52,065 bases of DNA from CAVTWJ01 sp964525605 (GTDB taxonomy: Bacteria > Oederibacteriota > Muellerivitia > Muellerivitales > Muellerivitaceae). The stretch lies in the NCBI GenBank assembly GCA_964525605.1, contig CAZGKT010000021.1, forward strand, positions 1 to 52,065, read 5' to 3'. The position numbers were made by a program, and so were the translations under genes. Below are positions 28,571-38,035 of this stretch, one piece after another; the first letter of the stretch is position 1, and every line of letters begins with the position of its first letter. The notes below the pieces were generated by a model. That model worked only from the letters and a program-made list of their open reading frames with translations. It was not told the DNA's origin and ran no database searches.

Positions 28571-29415
28571 GGCACATTCTCCTGAATGGGAATATTGGCC
28601 GTTATGTTCTCCTGAAGGGAACCTTCCACCGATTTATCGGTAAATGTGTTATTACCGTTTGAATCTCCTTGGTGTCCGTTGGGGTCAAAATTTCCATTCA
28701 GTTCGGTCCCTTGCGCATTGGTAATGACCAGGAATTGGTGGTTCAAATCCCAAAGGGAACCGTCGAACCCATATCCCCCTTGACCATTCCCGGTTCCTTC
28801 TCCATTACCTTGCCCATTGTTGCCAGGGTTGCCATTGCCCACCGGAATGCCATTGTTGCCTCCGGTTAAAGGAGATCCGTTATGGAATACCGCACTGCTC
28901 CCAGGTCCATAATCGGTGGTTTGGCCGTTCGACGTGGTGTAAACCGTCCCTTCCACAACACCCAGGTAAACGGTGTTCGTAGTCGGATCATATTTAACTT
29001 GGTATTGAGTTCCCCGCACGCCGCAAATCACTCCACCGGCATTAATTTCGAAGGATGACTTGGCCGAAACCAACTTGGTGACCTTGGCGAAAAGCTGGCC
29101 CAGCAACAGTTTGAACTGTATGACTTTGTTATTGGGATCCGGCTGTTGAAGTTTGTCCAACCAGAAATCAGTGTTGGGGCTGATGGTGAGCTCGGACCCA
29201 TCAAAGGTTTTCAGGGTCGCCTGCGCGTCGGGACCAGCGACAATGCGTTCCCCTTCCACGACCGTGGTGTCCTTTTGGGCTATGCGGAGCATATGACCTT
29301 GATGGCCCTTGATCTCAATTTTTCCCGTAACGGAAGTAAAGATCCCCTCCGTGACAGCCCAAAGATGCCCGACTGGCACCAGTAGGAGAATGAGTAACAC
29401 GAATATTCGTTTCAT
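28567..29415 (-). CDS. FecR-domain secreted protein
   Basis: About 282 residues. Signal peptide MKRIFVLLILLLVPVGHLWA. The next 170 residues form a FecR domain: VVEGERIVAGPDAQATLKTFDG, LTISPNTDFWLDKLQ, and the hallmark VICGVRGTQYQVKYD with VVEGTVYTT. A Gly/Asn-rich region follows at about residues 185-220. The ATG at 29415 has AAGGGA upstream. FecR domains sense periplasmic signals, and FecR proteins are often encoded near CHASE2-cyclases. This gene heads a three-gene unit with the barrel and lipoprotein. Confidence 0.9.
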   Translation of the reverse strand: MKRIFVLLILLLVPVGHLWAVTEGIFTSVTGKIEIKGHQGHMLRIAQKDTTVVEGERIVAGPDAQATLKTFDGSELTISPNTDFWLDKLQQPDPNNKVIQFKLLLGQLFAKVTKLVSAKSSFEINAGGVICGVRGTQYQVKYDPTTNTVYLGVVEGTVYTTSNGQTTDYGPGSSAVFHNGSPLTGGNNGIPVGNGNPGNNGQGNGEGTGNGQGGYGFDGSLWDLNHQFLVITNAQGTELNGNFDPNGHQGDSNGNNTFTDKSVEGSLQENITANIPIQENVP

Positions 29416-29507
29416 GGCAGTCCCTTCCATGGAGTTCGCCCCAACAGCAACTTGGGGCGTATTGTAAAGAAACCATCGAGAATTAACAGCGCTTTTCTGT
29501 CAAAAAT

Positions 29508-29516
29508 ATTATTTCT
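29508..29516 (-). promoter_or_regulatory. AGAAATAAT box upstream of the FecR gene
   Basis: Minus-strand AGAAATAAT occurs before three secreted-protein genes in this locus: here, at 29918-29926 and at 34819-34827. Each copy is 60-105 bp before its start codon and is followed by T-rich sequence. A shared promoter or leader element is possible, but a 9-mer in AT-rich DNA is weak evidence. Confidence 0.25.
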
Positions 29517-29620
29517 TTAAATAATTAAGTGGGTTAACGGTTATGCTTCTTCCCTTGCTCAATTTTCTTAAGAATTTTGCCTTTAATTTAAAGTCTTTTT
29601 TTGAGTCCACCCAAAGCGAT

Positions 29621-29854
29621 CTAGCTATTTTTCTTTTTCACCACCGGCGGGGATACCTGTTTTGCGCCTTTCACGGCCGTACCAGCAATTTTACGGGGCG
29701 GCTTGGTTTTTTTGACGTGCTTTCCCGAGGCCTGTTCCTTTTGGTGTTCCACAACCCAATCCGGCACCTGCTTCCCTTGGGTATTCTGCGCCCTAGCGAT
29801 CCAGCACGGCACCGCCCCGAACAGGATAATGGCTGCCAACAGTAACTTTTTCAT
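29621..29854 (-). CDS. Small secreted basic peptide
   Basis: 77 residues. MKKLLLAAIILFGAVPCWIARA is a signal peptide. The mature part is very basic (KHVKKTKPPRK, VVKKKNS) and has no recognised motif. The ATG at 29854 (codon 4 of a slightly longer frame) is preferred because AGGTGGGAG precedes it. It lies between the LRR lipoprotein and the FecR gene on the same strand. Confidence 0.6.
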   Translation of the reverse strand: MKKLLLAAIILFGAVPCWIARAQNTQGKQVPDWVVEHQKEQASGKHVKKTKPPRKIAGTAVKGAKQVSPPVVKKKNS

Positions 29855-29948
29855 AACTCCCACCTCTTGCTTCTTTCAAGAATGAACTGCTTTTCTTCAC
29901 GGCCAAACAACAAATTTATTATTTCTACTGATTGAATCAATACATTGA

Positions 29949-32900
29949 TTAACAGGAACCTCCGTTAACCGTACAACCTTCGCCTTCAAGCTCATTTATT
30001 TCAGAGCAAATACTTCCGCCCGATGAAATTCCATAGATGTAAATGAAAGCATCGTTGTTCCCGAGGCCCGTGTTATTTACCAGCGGCTGTAAATCTTGGA
30101 TCGGGTCGTAGGAAAGATCTATGGCATTCAGGCTTGTCATCCCGTCCAGGGCCGTAATATCGATGATCGGGTTGTCGCCTATTTCCAAATAGGTCATCTT
30201 CGTCATGCCCGCCAAGGCCGATATATTACTCACCTGGTTGCCGTAGATATCCAATTCGCCCAAACCAGTGAGATTGGTCAGGGGAGTCAGATCGGTGATG
30301 TTGTCAAACTCCAGTTCCAAATAGGTCATTGCCGTGCAATATTCCAGTCCGGTAAGGCTGGTAACGCCTGCGGAGTCGGCGGTTAAGCTGGTGATGGTGG
30401 CCAAATCGGCGGGGGTAACGGACGTTCCCTCGGAATAACCCAATACATTATCAATCGCCCCTAAAAGATTTGGGTCGGGAATATTCACCGACAGGTTAAC
30501 GTTCCATCCGTCTTCCATGAGCTCGTTGATTTCATTTGGCACATTGGAATTCTGTAGGGGGTTGCCATCGAGGTAAAGAGTTGAGGTTACTTCAAGGCTT
30601 CCGCCGTCCACTAGGTTTTGCAAATCAGGTATTTGGTTGTATTCCAGGTACAAGGACGTTAATTCCGGCAAGTTGAACCGGTCCGGAATATTCGTGATCT
30701 GATTTCCCGAAAGTTCAAGCACGATCAAATTGGTCAACCCAGCGAGGGGCGTGAAGTCGGTGATCTGGTTATCATCCAGTCCAAGATACTCCAACTGGTA
30801 CAAGTTCTGAAGTACGGTGATATCCGTGATCTGGTTGGTATCCAAGTCCAATTGGGTCAGGTTTGTGAGCAGGGACAAGGGGGTCAGGTCGGTGACCTGG
30901 TTGCTTTCGACGTTCAGGTTGGTCAAGCCGGTAAGGTTCGCGAGGGGAGAGAGCGACGTGATGTTGTTCCATTGCAGGTCCAGGCTGGTCAAACTGGTGG
31001 CCCATTCCAACCCTTCCAAATTAGAAATGTTGTCGGCCACGGCCGTCAAGCTGGTAATCGTTGTCATATCGTAGGGCGTGATGGGCTCGCCACGTTCTTC
31101 GATCACCCCGTTGTTGAGCAAGATGGTTTGTACAGCATAGCTAAGGTTCGGATCGGGGATATTTACAGTGAAATTATAAAGATTCCAATAATATGGATTA
31201 TTAGTGAGGGTCGCGTATTCATTTGCGATGTTTGGATTCGTCAAGGGATCGTCATAAAGGTAAACCGTAGCGTTATAGTTTCCCGCCTCCGCGTTGGTGA
31301 CCAGGGGTCCCAAATCCGTCACTTGGTTGTAATCGAGCTCAAGGTAATTCAGATTGGTCAAACCCGATAGGGCCGTTAGGTCACTCACCTGGTTGTCATA
31401 AAGATCAAGGTATTGCAAACCGGTGAGATTGGTCAGGGGGGTAAGATCGGTGATGGTGTTGGACTCTACTTCCAGGTTATACAAGGCCGTGCAATACTCC
31501 AAACCTTCTAAGCTGGCAATCCCGGCGTTATCAGCGGTCAAAGTTGTAATCGTGGCCATCTCGGCGGGGGTTACGCCTTCGCCGCCATCTTTTTCCAACG
31601 CGGTATCGATAGCGTCTAAAAGATTCGCGTCGGGAATATTCACGTAAAAATTAACGTTCCAATCATAGGGATCACTAATGAGCGTGATAACTTCACCGGG
31701 TACGTTTGAATTCGTCAGGGGATCACCGTAAAGAGAAACATAAACATCATCATTTCCAGATTCCGCATTGATCAATAGGGGCTCCAAATCCGTGATTTGG
31801 TTGTAATCGAGCTCTATGGTTTGAAGACCCGTCATCCCGGTCAAGGCTGTAATGTCACTGACTTGGTTGCCGTAGAGATCCAGAGATTGCAGGCCGGTGA
31901 GATTCGCCAAGGGAGTGAGATCGGTGATATTGTTCCCTTCCAATTCCAGATAGGTCAACCCGGTGCAATATTCCAAACCCTCCAAGTTGTAAATGTTGAC
32001 CCCATCGGCGGTCAAACTGGTAATCGTGGCCAATTCGGTGGCATATATGGGGTCCGAAGTGCTTGATATGATCTCGTTATTAATCAATATGGTTTGGATG
32101 GCGCTCAAAAGATTCGGGTCGGGGATAAGCACCGGTCCCCCGGGGGTCATCGTCGGGCTAAGCGTGTAAGTAAGCGTCGGTGTTTGCGTGGATGTACTGG
32201 TCGAGGTTTGGCTTGGCGTCGAGGTGGGGGTATCGGAAGGCGTCACCGTCATCGAATTGGTCGGGGTTGAAGTCTGCGTAAAGGTGAATGTGGTCGTCGT
32301 AGTGACGGTCGAGGTGGTCGTGGCCGTCCAGGTGGAAGTATCGGTAGGCGTGACGGTAGAAGTGGAGGTCGCGGTATTCGTCGCAGTGACCGTCGGCGTC
32401 GCTGTCGCCGCCAACACGGTTTGGGTATTCCCGTTGAAGGGGCCGCCATAGATTTGGGCAGGCGTATGGCTGGTGGCCCCAACCGCCAAAATCGAAGAAG
32501 CGTCCAGGGTATTAAAAAAGTCTCCGCCCGCGGCGGCGTTCAGGCTCATGACCAGCAGGAAGGTTTGCGGCGCATTTGGGATCAAAGTAATGTTCGTCAA
32601 TCCCGCAAAGGTGACAGCCCCGCTCGTAAAGCTTCCACTCGTGATCGGCGTGGGAGCCGAGGCCACATAAAGGCCCATTCCCGAGGGGTCATCCACCGCA
32701 GTATCCGGATACAATTTCACGCTTCCTGCCACAAACTGCCCACTCCCGATGGTTCCCTGCAGACCGAAGCCCAACTGGGTCACCGAGACCGACTCCTGGC
32801 CCAAAGCTTTCAAGACGAATTGAATTCCCGTTACATTGGCCTGGTTGAACGGATAGGTCTGGGACGCAGGATCATCATTCCAGGAAAGGATCAACTCGGG

Positions 32901-34718
32901 CTGAAGAGTCGCCGTTACTGTGGGAGTGGTCGTTAAGGTGGATGTGGCTGTAAGGGTGGAAGTCTGGGTAGATGTGGAAGTGGATGTAAATGTGGGAGTG
33001 ATGGTCATGGTACTGGAGGAAGTGGAAGTCGGCGTATAGGTTGGAGTTGAGGTCGAGGTGTTCGTATAGGTGGGTGTTGTCGTTAAGCTAGACGTGAAGG
33101 TCGGGGTGGAGGTTTGGGTCGTCGTTTGGGTATTGGTGGCGGTAAAGGTGGAGCTGAAGGTAGGCGTCAAAGTAGACGTATAAGTTGGCGAGAGCGTCCA
33201 AGTGGCGGTAACCGTACTCGTCGGGGTGGTGGTAGGTGTGGCCGTCGCCGCTGAAACAGTTTGAAGATTTCCGTTGAAGGGACCGCCATAAATTAGAGCC
33301 GGCGTATGGCTGGTGGCGCCTTCCGCCAATAGGCTGGAAGCGTCGATGGTATTCAAAAAGTTACCGCCCCCGATCACGTTGAGGTTCATGACCAGCAGGA
33401 GGGTCTGGGGAGCACCCGGGCTTACCACTAAATTCGTTAATCCCCCGTAAGTCACCGCCCCGTTTAAGAAACTTCCAGAAGCGATCGGGGTGGGGTTTGC
33501 CGAGACCGTGTAAAGCCCATTGGCCGAAGGGTCGTCGCCAGGGGTGTCGGGATACAATTTCACACTTCCCACTACGAATCCCCCGCTTCCAATACTTCCG
33601 TTCAAACCAAAGCCAATCTGAGTCACCGAGATGGGTTCCTGCCCCAATGCCTTCAAGACCACTTGGATGCCCGTTACGTTGGCCTGGTTAAATAAATAAG
33701 TCTGGGAGGAAGGCTCGTCGTTCCAGGAAAGAACCAGCGCGGGTTGGGGAGTCGGCGTGATCGTGGGAGTTGATGAAAAAGCCGGGGTCGGTGTGATCGT
33801 CGAGGTATAGGTGACCGTGGGCGAAAAAGTGGCGCTGGGAGTGGGGGTATAGACCGGCGTCAGGCAAACACCGGAGGTGTCCGCTGTTGTTCTTTCGTAG
33901 GCGTAATAGGGGAGGGTGGTATTGACCCGGAAACGGAAAGAAGGTCCCGAGATGCTGGCCGCTCCCGCGTTATTGATCTGCATCCAGGCGTGGCCTCCGC
34001 CCGTTAGTTGAACACAGTAAACATCTCCCGATTGCAAAGTGGAGACCGGAGCCCCCGCCGCTGATTTGGATACAGTGGATGACACGGCCGTTTCGGTCGA
34101 GGGGGCAGCGGCAAAATTTACGAGCGGGCCATTACCTAAATATTGAATTTTATCGGTTGTCCCGGCCGCGATCTGATAGCCGTTGCCCACCGGGGACACA
34201 TTGATGTCTGCGGCGGGATTCATCGAGGCTTGGAGGGTATCCGTTTCAAATGAAAAAGAGGAGGCAGTGGGATCCATCCAGGTATCAGTTTGGTAGCAAT
34301 TCCTGGACACCGAGCCAAGGTCCAGGGTAATCCCCCCCGAACTATTTCCCGCATCAAATTGGGCCGCGCCCAGGGCCAGGGGTTGTTGGTTGGAAGCCGC
34401 CACTAACTCGACCGCGAGAAGCCAGGTCCCCCCGCTGGGAAGATTCACGGTGAAATTGAGCGCTCCCGAACCGGAGGGGTCGCTAAAGGGCCCCGCTGAA
34501 CCTGTCACCGCCTGGTTATAGGACGTGGCTTTATAGAGAAGGATGTCACTGGTGGAACCTAAAAAGCTGGCCTGGAGTTCTTGAGTTTGGGGGATAGAAA
34601 CATTGAGGGTAGTAATCCGCGAAGGGGCGACCGGCGCAGTCGAACGGTTATTGCAACCGATGACGGCAAGAAATAAAGAACCGGCAAAAAATAAAAGCGC
34701 CCAATGGCGTGCTCTCAA
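29949..34718 (-). CDS. Giant leucine-rich-repeat surface lipoprotein on Thr/Pro stalks
   Basis: 1589 residues. Lipobox LFLAVIGC (Cys 22). Residues about 35-290 hold the domain shared with the lipoprotein at 26309-27340. Three Thr/Ser/Pro-rich stalks (about 290-325, 490-600 and 770-860) alternate with two near-identical modules of about 150 residues starting LVLSWNDEPSSQTY and LILSWNDDPASQTY. From about residue 860 come four leucine-rich modules, each opening with IPDPNLL-like sequence and carrying LRRs of the LTGLQSLDLYGNQVSDITAL type, similar to internalins. It is anchored in the outer membrane, projecting the LRRs outward for adhesion or binding. TTG start with AGGGGAG upstream. Confidence 0.9.
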   Translation of the reverse strand: MRARHWALLFFAGSLFLAVIGCNNRSTAPVAPSRITTLNVSIPQTQELQASFLGSTSDILLYKATSYNQAVTGSAGPFSDPSGSGALNFTVNLPSGGTWLLAVELVAASNQQPLALGAAQFDAGNSSGGITLDLGSVSRNCYQTDTWMDPTASSFSFETDTLQASMNPAADINVSPVGNGYQIAAGTTDKIQYLGNGPLVNFAAAPSTETAVSSTVSKSAAGAPVSTLQSGDVYCVQLTGGGHAWMQINNAGAASISGPSFRFRVNTTLPYYAYERTTADTSGVCLTPVYTPTPSATFSPTVTYTSTITPTPAFSSTPTITPTPQPALVLSWNDEPSSQTYLFNQANVTGIQVVLKALGQEPISVTQIGFGLNGSIGSGGFVVGSVKLYPDTPGDDPSANGLYTVSANPTPIASGSFLNGAVTYGGLTNLVVSPGAPQTLLLVMNLNVIGGGNFLNTIDASSLLAEGATSHTPALIYGGPFNGNLQTVSAATATPTTTPTSTVTATWTLSPTYTSTLTPTFSSTFTATNTQTTTQTSTPTFTSSLTTTPTYTNTSTSTPTYTPTSTSSSTMTITPTFTSTSTSTQTSTLTATSTLTTTPTVTATLQPELILSWNDDPASQTYPFNQANVTGIQFVLKALGQESVSVTQLGFGLQGTIGSGQFVAGSVKLYPDTAVDDPSGMGLYVASAPTPITSGSFTSGAVTFAGLTNITLIPNAPQTFLLVMSLNAAAGGDFFNTLDASSILAVGATSHTPAQIYGGPFNGNTQTVLAATATPTVTATNTATSTSTVTPTDTSTWTATTTSTVTTTTTFTFTQTSTPTNSMTVTPSDTPTSTPSQTSTSTSTQTPTLTYTLSPTMTPGGPVLIPDPNLLSAIQTILINNEIISSTSDPIYATELATITSLTADGVNIYNLEGLEYCTGLTYLELEGNNITDLTPLANLTGLQSLDLYGNQVSDITALTGMTGLQTIELDYNQITDLEPLLINAESGNDDVYVSLYGDPLTNSNVPGEVITLISDPYDWNVNFYVNIPDANLLDAIDTALEKDGGEGVTPAEMATITTLTADNAGIASLEGLEYCTALYNLEVESNTITDLTPLTNLTGLQYLDLYDNQVSDLTALSGLTNLNYLELDYNQVTDLGPLVTNAEAGNYNATVYLYDDPLTNPNIANEYATLTNNPYYWNLYNFTVNIPDPNLSYAVQTILLNNGVIEERGEPITPYDMTTITSLTAVADNISNLEGLEWATSLTSLDLQWNNITSLSPLANLTGLTNLNVESNQVTDLTPLSLLTNLTQLDLDTNQITDITVLQNLYQLEYLGLDDNQITDFTPLAGLTNLIVLELSGNQITNIPDRFNLPELTSLYLEYNQIPDLQNLVDGGSLEVTSTLYLDGNPLQNSNVPNEINELMEDGWNVNLSVNIPDPNLLGAIDNVLGYSEGTSVTPADLATITSLTADSAGVTSLTGLEYCTAMTYLELEFDNITDLTPLTNLTGLGELDIYGNQVSNISALAGMTKMTYLEIGDNPIIDITALDGMTSLNAIDLSYDPIQDLQPLVNNTGLGNNDAFIYIYGISSGGSICSEINELEGEGCTVNGGSC

Positions 34719-34928
34719 CAGACTCCCCTGGCGGCTTCAGACAGCCTTTTCAATTCGATGAGGCGGCATTGTACCTGACAAATTGTAAAAGAATCATGGT
34801 TAAACGTAGATAAAATCAATTATTTCTAGTTATTAAATCGGGGGGTTATTTCATTTAAAAATGGGTAGGAATGCCAGAAAGCGCGAATAATTCAACGTTC
34901 AAATCCCAGAAATGTGCGTCTTATTGTC

Positions 34929-37169
34929 CTATTTCGTTTTCATAACGAAAACCCCGTCCCAATCGGCAGGAAGGGAGTCATGCTTCAGGTGCTCACAGCG
35001 GTCTATGAAGATCTTCGCGGGGCCGTCCTCCGGGTCCAATTCCAGGCAAACCCTGAAACGTTTGATCGCGTCATCCCAGCGTTGGAGCCGGTAATAGGCC
35101 AGTCCTTCCTGGAAAGTATTGACCTTGAGTTCCTTGGCCCCCGCCGCCTTGAGCCGGTGATCGATCAGTTCATAAATGCGGATGGGCTGCATCTTGCCCT
35201 TGACCCGAATCAGGTCCAGTTCTCGGCAAAGCATGTCCATCTTCACGTGCTCGTAAGTTTGTTCGCCGATGATAATCTCCACCTTGTATTCCTTGGTGGT
35301 TCCTTCCAACCGGCTACCCAAGTTCACCGCGTCGCCGATCAGCGTGTAGTTCTTGATGGCCTGCGATCCCACGAACCCCACCACGATGGGACCCGTGTTG
35401 AGACCAATTCCAATATGAAGTTTTTCCTTCCCTTCGGATTCCCATTTGGGGTGAAGGGTCGCGTGCAAGAGGTCCACCATCCCCAGGGCGGTTGAACAGG
35501 CGCGGTAGGCGTGATCCGGTTGGCCGGTGGGAGCCCCCCAGAAAGCCATGATGGCGTCGCCGATGTATTTATCGAGCGTGCCTTCCGTCTGGAAGATCAT
35601 GTTGGTCATCTGGGTCAGGTACTCATTAAGGATTCCCACCACCTCGTGCGGGGTATGTTTTTCGGAATAGGTCGTAAATCCCCGGATATCCGAGAACATG
35701 ACCGTCAGTTCTTTTTCCTCACCGCCCAGTTCAATCCCGGCGGGCATTTTCAGAATTTCCTCGACGACCTTGGGCGTCACCATGCTCTGGAACATCTGCT
35801 TCATGTAACGGCTGTGACGAACCTCGGTGCGGAACTTATAAGTGGTCAGGGTGAGGAAGGTGAGCATGAGAGCCAAAACGGGGTAGGTCATATTGATGAG
35901 GAGTCCGCCGTAACTGAACGTTTCACAAGCCAAGACCGTGTAAAGGACCAACAAGGCCCCGAACCAAATGGACCCCTGCGTGGGCGTCACGCGGGGCACC
36001 AGGTACCAAATAATGAGCGCGAGGAAAAGAACCAGGATGTATTTCAGGTAATCCGGCGCCAGGGTCAGGAAATGTTTGTCCAAAACGTTCTCAATGATGT
36101 TGGCGTTGATTTCGACCCCGGGGGAAGCCCGGGTAAAGGGTGTGGGCCTCAGGTCATAAAGTCCGTCGGCCGTGGCCCCGATTAGGACGATGGAACCTTT
36201 TAAGGTCTCGGGTGAAACCCGGCCATTCAAGACATCGCTGGCGGAAATCGTCGTGAAGGTTCCCCTCGGACCGCAAAAATTAATGAGAGCGAAGCCCAGG
36301 TCCAAAATCGGAATTTTACTTTCCCCGACCTCCACGTGATCCCCTTCGTAAACCTTGACCGGGTCCTTAATTCCCTGGAAAACCCGGGCGACCTGCAGGG
36401 ACAGATTGGGGATCAACACACCCGAGTAGGTCATGACCGTGGGGTAATAGCGGTAGATCCCGTCGGGATCGGGAAAATAACGGGTATGCCCCGAATCAGC
36501 CACATGTTCTTGAAGATCCGGTATGGAAATAATTAGGGATTGGGCATTAATGAAACTGTCGGTGAACCCGCCGAAGAGCTGGGCGTCGGTCAAATGTAAG
36601 GATTCGGCGTTGGGGGTACGGCCTTCTTTTCCATTCGTGATGGGTTCGATGGGCAGAAAGACGTTTCCCGTATCCTGGATAGCCTGGCTGAATACCTTGT
36701 CACCATTCTGGGTGGCCTGGAATTCGCGTATATCCGACAAAACCGAACTCCGGATTTTCGTGGCGGTCTTGGAATCACCCTGGATCGCCGAGTTGAGAAC
36801 CGTCTCCAGTTGATTGAGCATTTTTTCTTGGGTTCGTTCGGGTTCGGGAAAGAAAACGTCATAAAAAACGCATTTAACGCCCAATTGCTTTAACTGGCGG
36901 ATCAGTTGAGCGTGGATCGCCCGGGGCCAGGGCCATTGGCCTACTTCCCGCAGGCTTTTCTCATCGATGGCTAAAATCCGGATGGGAGCTTCCGGGAGGC
37001 GAGAGCCCCGAATGCCGAAACGAAAATCGATGGTTTTATTTTCGAGCGACTGGAAAAACTGGATCTTAAAAAAATTGCAAAGGCAGAGGAAAAGGACGAT
37101 ACCCGCGGTCATCCAAAGGGCTGATTTTTTGCTGTAACTGACTTTAATCTCGCGGGGGGTCTCAGGCAT
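34929..37169 (-). CDS. CHASE2-domain adenylate/guanylate cyclase
   Basis: 746 residues. An N-terminal membrane helix precedes a periplasmic CHASE2 domain (RILAIDEKSLREVGQWPWPR, GSIVLIGATADGLYDLRPTP). Three further helices (about 375-450) lead to a class III cyclase domain: VMFSDIRGFTTYSEKH and DKYIGDAIMAFWGAP carry the two metal-binding Asp, and TLIGDAVNLGSRLEG follows. The Lys in LDKYIGD suggests ATP over GTP. A TPR-like tail (AYYRLQRWDDAIKRF) ends it. It should sense an extracytoplasmic signal and make cAMP. It follows the LRR gene's upstream region on the same strand. Confidence 0.93.
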   Translation of the reverse strand: MPETPREIKVSYSKKSALWMTAGIVLFLCLCNFFKIQFFQSLENKTIDFRFGIRGSRLPEAPIRILAIDEKSLREVGQWPWPRAIHAQLIRQLKQLGVKCVFYDVFFPEPERTQEKMLNQLETVLNSAIQGDSKTATKIRSSVLSDIREFQATQNGDKVFSQAIQDTGNVFLPIEPITNGKEGRTPNAESLHLTDAQLFGGFTDSFINAQSLIISIPDLQEHVADSGHTRYFPDPDGIYRYYPTVMTYSGVLIPNLSLQVARVFQGIKDPVKVYEGDHVEVGESKIPILDLGFALINFCGPRGTFTTISASDVLNGRVSPETLKGSIVLIGATADGLYDLRPTPFTRASPGVEINANIIENVLDKHFLTLAPDYLKYILVLFLALIIWYLVPRVTPTQGSIWFGALLVLYTVLACETFSYGGLLINMTYPVLALMLTFLTLTTYKFRTEVRHSRYMKQMFQSMVTPKVVEEILKMPAGIELGGEEKELTVMFSDIRGFTTYSEKHTPHEVVGILNEYLTQMTNMIFQTEGTLDKYIGDAIMAFWGAPTGQPDHAYRACSTALGMVDLLHATLHPKWESEGKEKLHIGIGLNTGPIVVGFVGSQAIKNYTLIGDAVNLGSRLEGTTKEYKVEIIIGEQTYEHVKMDMLCRELDLIRVKGKMQPIRIYELIDHRLKAAGAKELKVNTFQEGLAYYRLQRWDDAIKRFRVCLELDPEDGPAKIFIDRCEHLKHDSLPADWDGVFVMKTK

Positions 37170-37316
37170 GGCCGTATTTTAGGCAGGAACCCCCTGACGG
37201 GCAAAGGTTTTCGGAATTAGACCTTATCATTCATTGAAATTCATCGACCCCTATCATTCCATCGGCGAAAAGCGGTATATAAGGAAAGTCTTGAAATCAG
37301 CCGATGGGGAGGAAAC

Positions 37317-37685
37317 ATGAAAAGATCGACGGTTTTCGCAACGGTCCTCAGCCTGTTACTCGTGGCGGGGAGCGTTTTCGCGGGGGATACGACCCAAAAA
37401 TACGAAGTCGTTTGCATGAAATGCCTGGCTCACCATACCGCACTGGGAGACGGCGGGGGCCACGGAACGACCCATGCGGCCTGCGCCATGAAGTGTTCCA
37501 CCAAGGGCGTGGACTTAGGGTTGATGGATTCAAAGGGCAATGTTTATTTGCCTATAAACCAGGACTTTGAGTCCGCCCGGGACGTGATCAAGGATAAGGC
37601 GGGCGACACCATTGAGTTGACCGGCACGGTCATCAAAACCAAGGGCGTCAATTATCTGCAATTGGCCGATACGCAATCCAAATAA
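37317..37685 (+). CDS. Small Cys/His-rich secreted protein
   Basis: 122 residues. Signal peptide (VLSLLLVAGSVFAG). The mature part has four Cys in two CxxxC-like groups (CMKC, CAMKC) with several His (AHHTALGDGGGHGTTHA), a pattern that could bind metal or haem. The last 45 residues (DTIELTGTVIKTKGVNYLQLAD) look like an OB-fold. No exact family recognised. GGGGAGG lies before the ATG. It is divergent from the cyclase gene (147 bp between). Confidence 0.75.
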   Translation: MKRSTVFATVLSLLLVAGSVFAGDTTQKYEVVCMKCLAHHTALGDGGGHGTTHAACAMKCSTKGVDLGLMDSKGNVYLPINQDFESARDVIKDKAGDTIELTGTVIKTKGVNYLQLADTQSK

Positions 37686-37749
37686 ACGTAGTACACTGTA
37701 GAGGCTTAAGAAACAGGGATTAAACCTAAACCTCCCTTTTCACAGTAGC

Positions 37750-37790
37750 AAAAAAGCCCTGGGGAATTTTCTCCAGGGCTTTTCTTTTTT
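37750..37790. terminator. Bidirectional terminator
   Basis: AGCCCTGGGGAA / TTCTCCAGGGCT forms a near-perfect stem flanked by A-rich sequence on the left and TTTTCTTTTTT on the right. It suits termination on both strands, as expected between the plus-strand Cys-rich protein and the minus-strand ABC exporter genes that converge here. Confidence 0.85.
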
Positions 37791-37913
37791 GACCGCATTC
37801 CAAACTAAACTCAACGCCGTCCAAATAAGGCGGAATCCGAACCTTGAGATCATCAAACTCAGGAATTTTTCGTTTTAAGACGGAAGACAAGGCTAAGGCC
37901 TTGATGAGCCACC

Positions 37914-37982
37914 GATTCATGGGATACACAAGATAGGACAAGAAAAGGTCTGAAAGCTTTTAGTTTTAAAATCCCATGAATC
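37914..37982. repeat. Inverted repeat with GATTCATGGGAT arms
   Basis: GATTCATGGGAT (37914-37925) and ATCCCATGAATC (37971-37982) are perfect 12-bp inverted copies. The right arm continues with CTATGAATCTGTGAC. The same CACAGATTCAT motif appears in the inner pair of the nested element near 41000. No gene is supported between 37686 and 38035 other than the terminator and this element. Confidence 0.65.
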
Positions 37983-38035
37983 CTATGAATCTGTGACTCA
38001 TTTTTCCTTGGACAGGCGTGGGCTAAACTCATTAT

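Noticed and set aside
32140..33860. Tandem repeat DNA of the CRISPR type in the LRR gene
   Set aside because: The repetition encodes Thr/Ser/Pro stalks in a continuous frame, with no spacers or fixed repeat unit.
37726..37941. A 71-codon minus-strand open frame
   Set aside because: It runs through the bidirectional terminator and into an inverted-repeat arm, so it is probably not coding.
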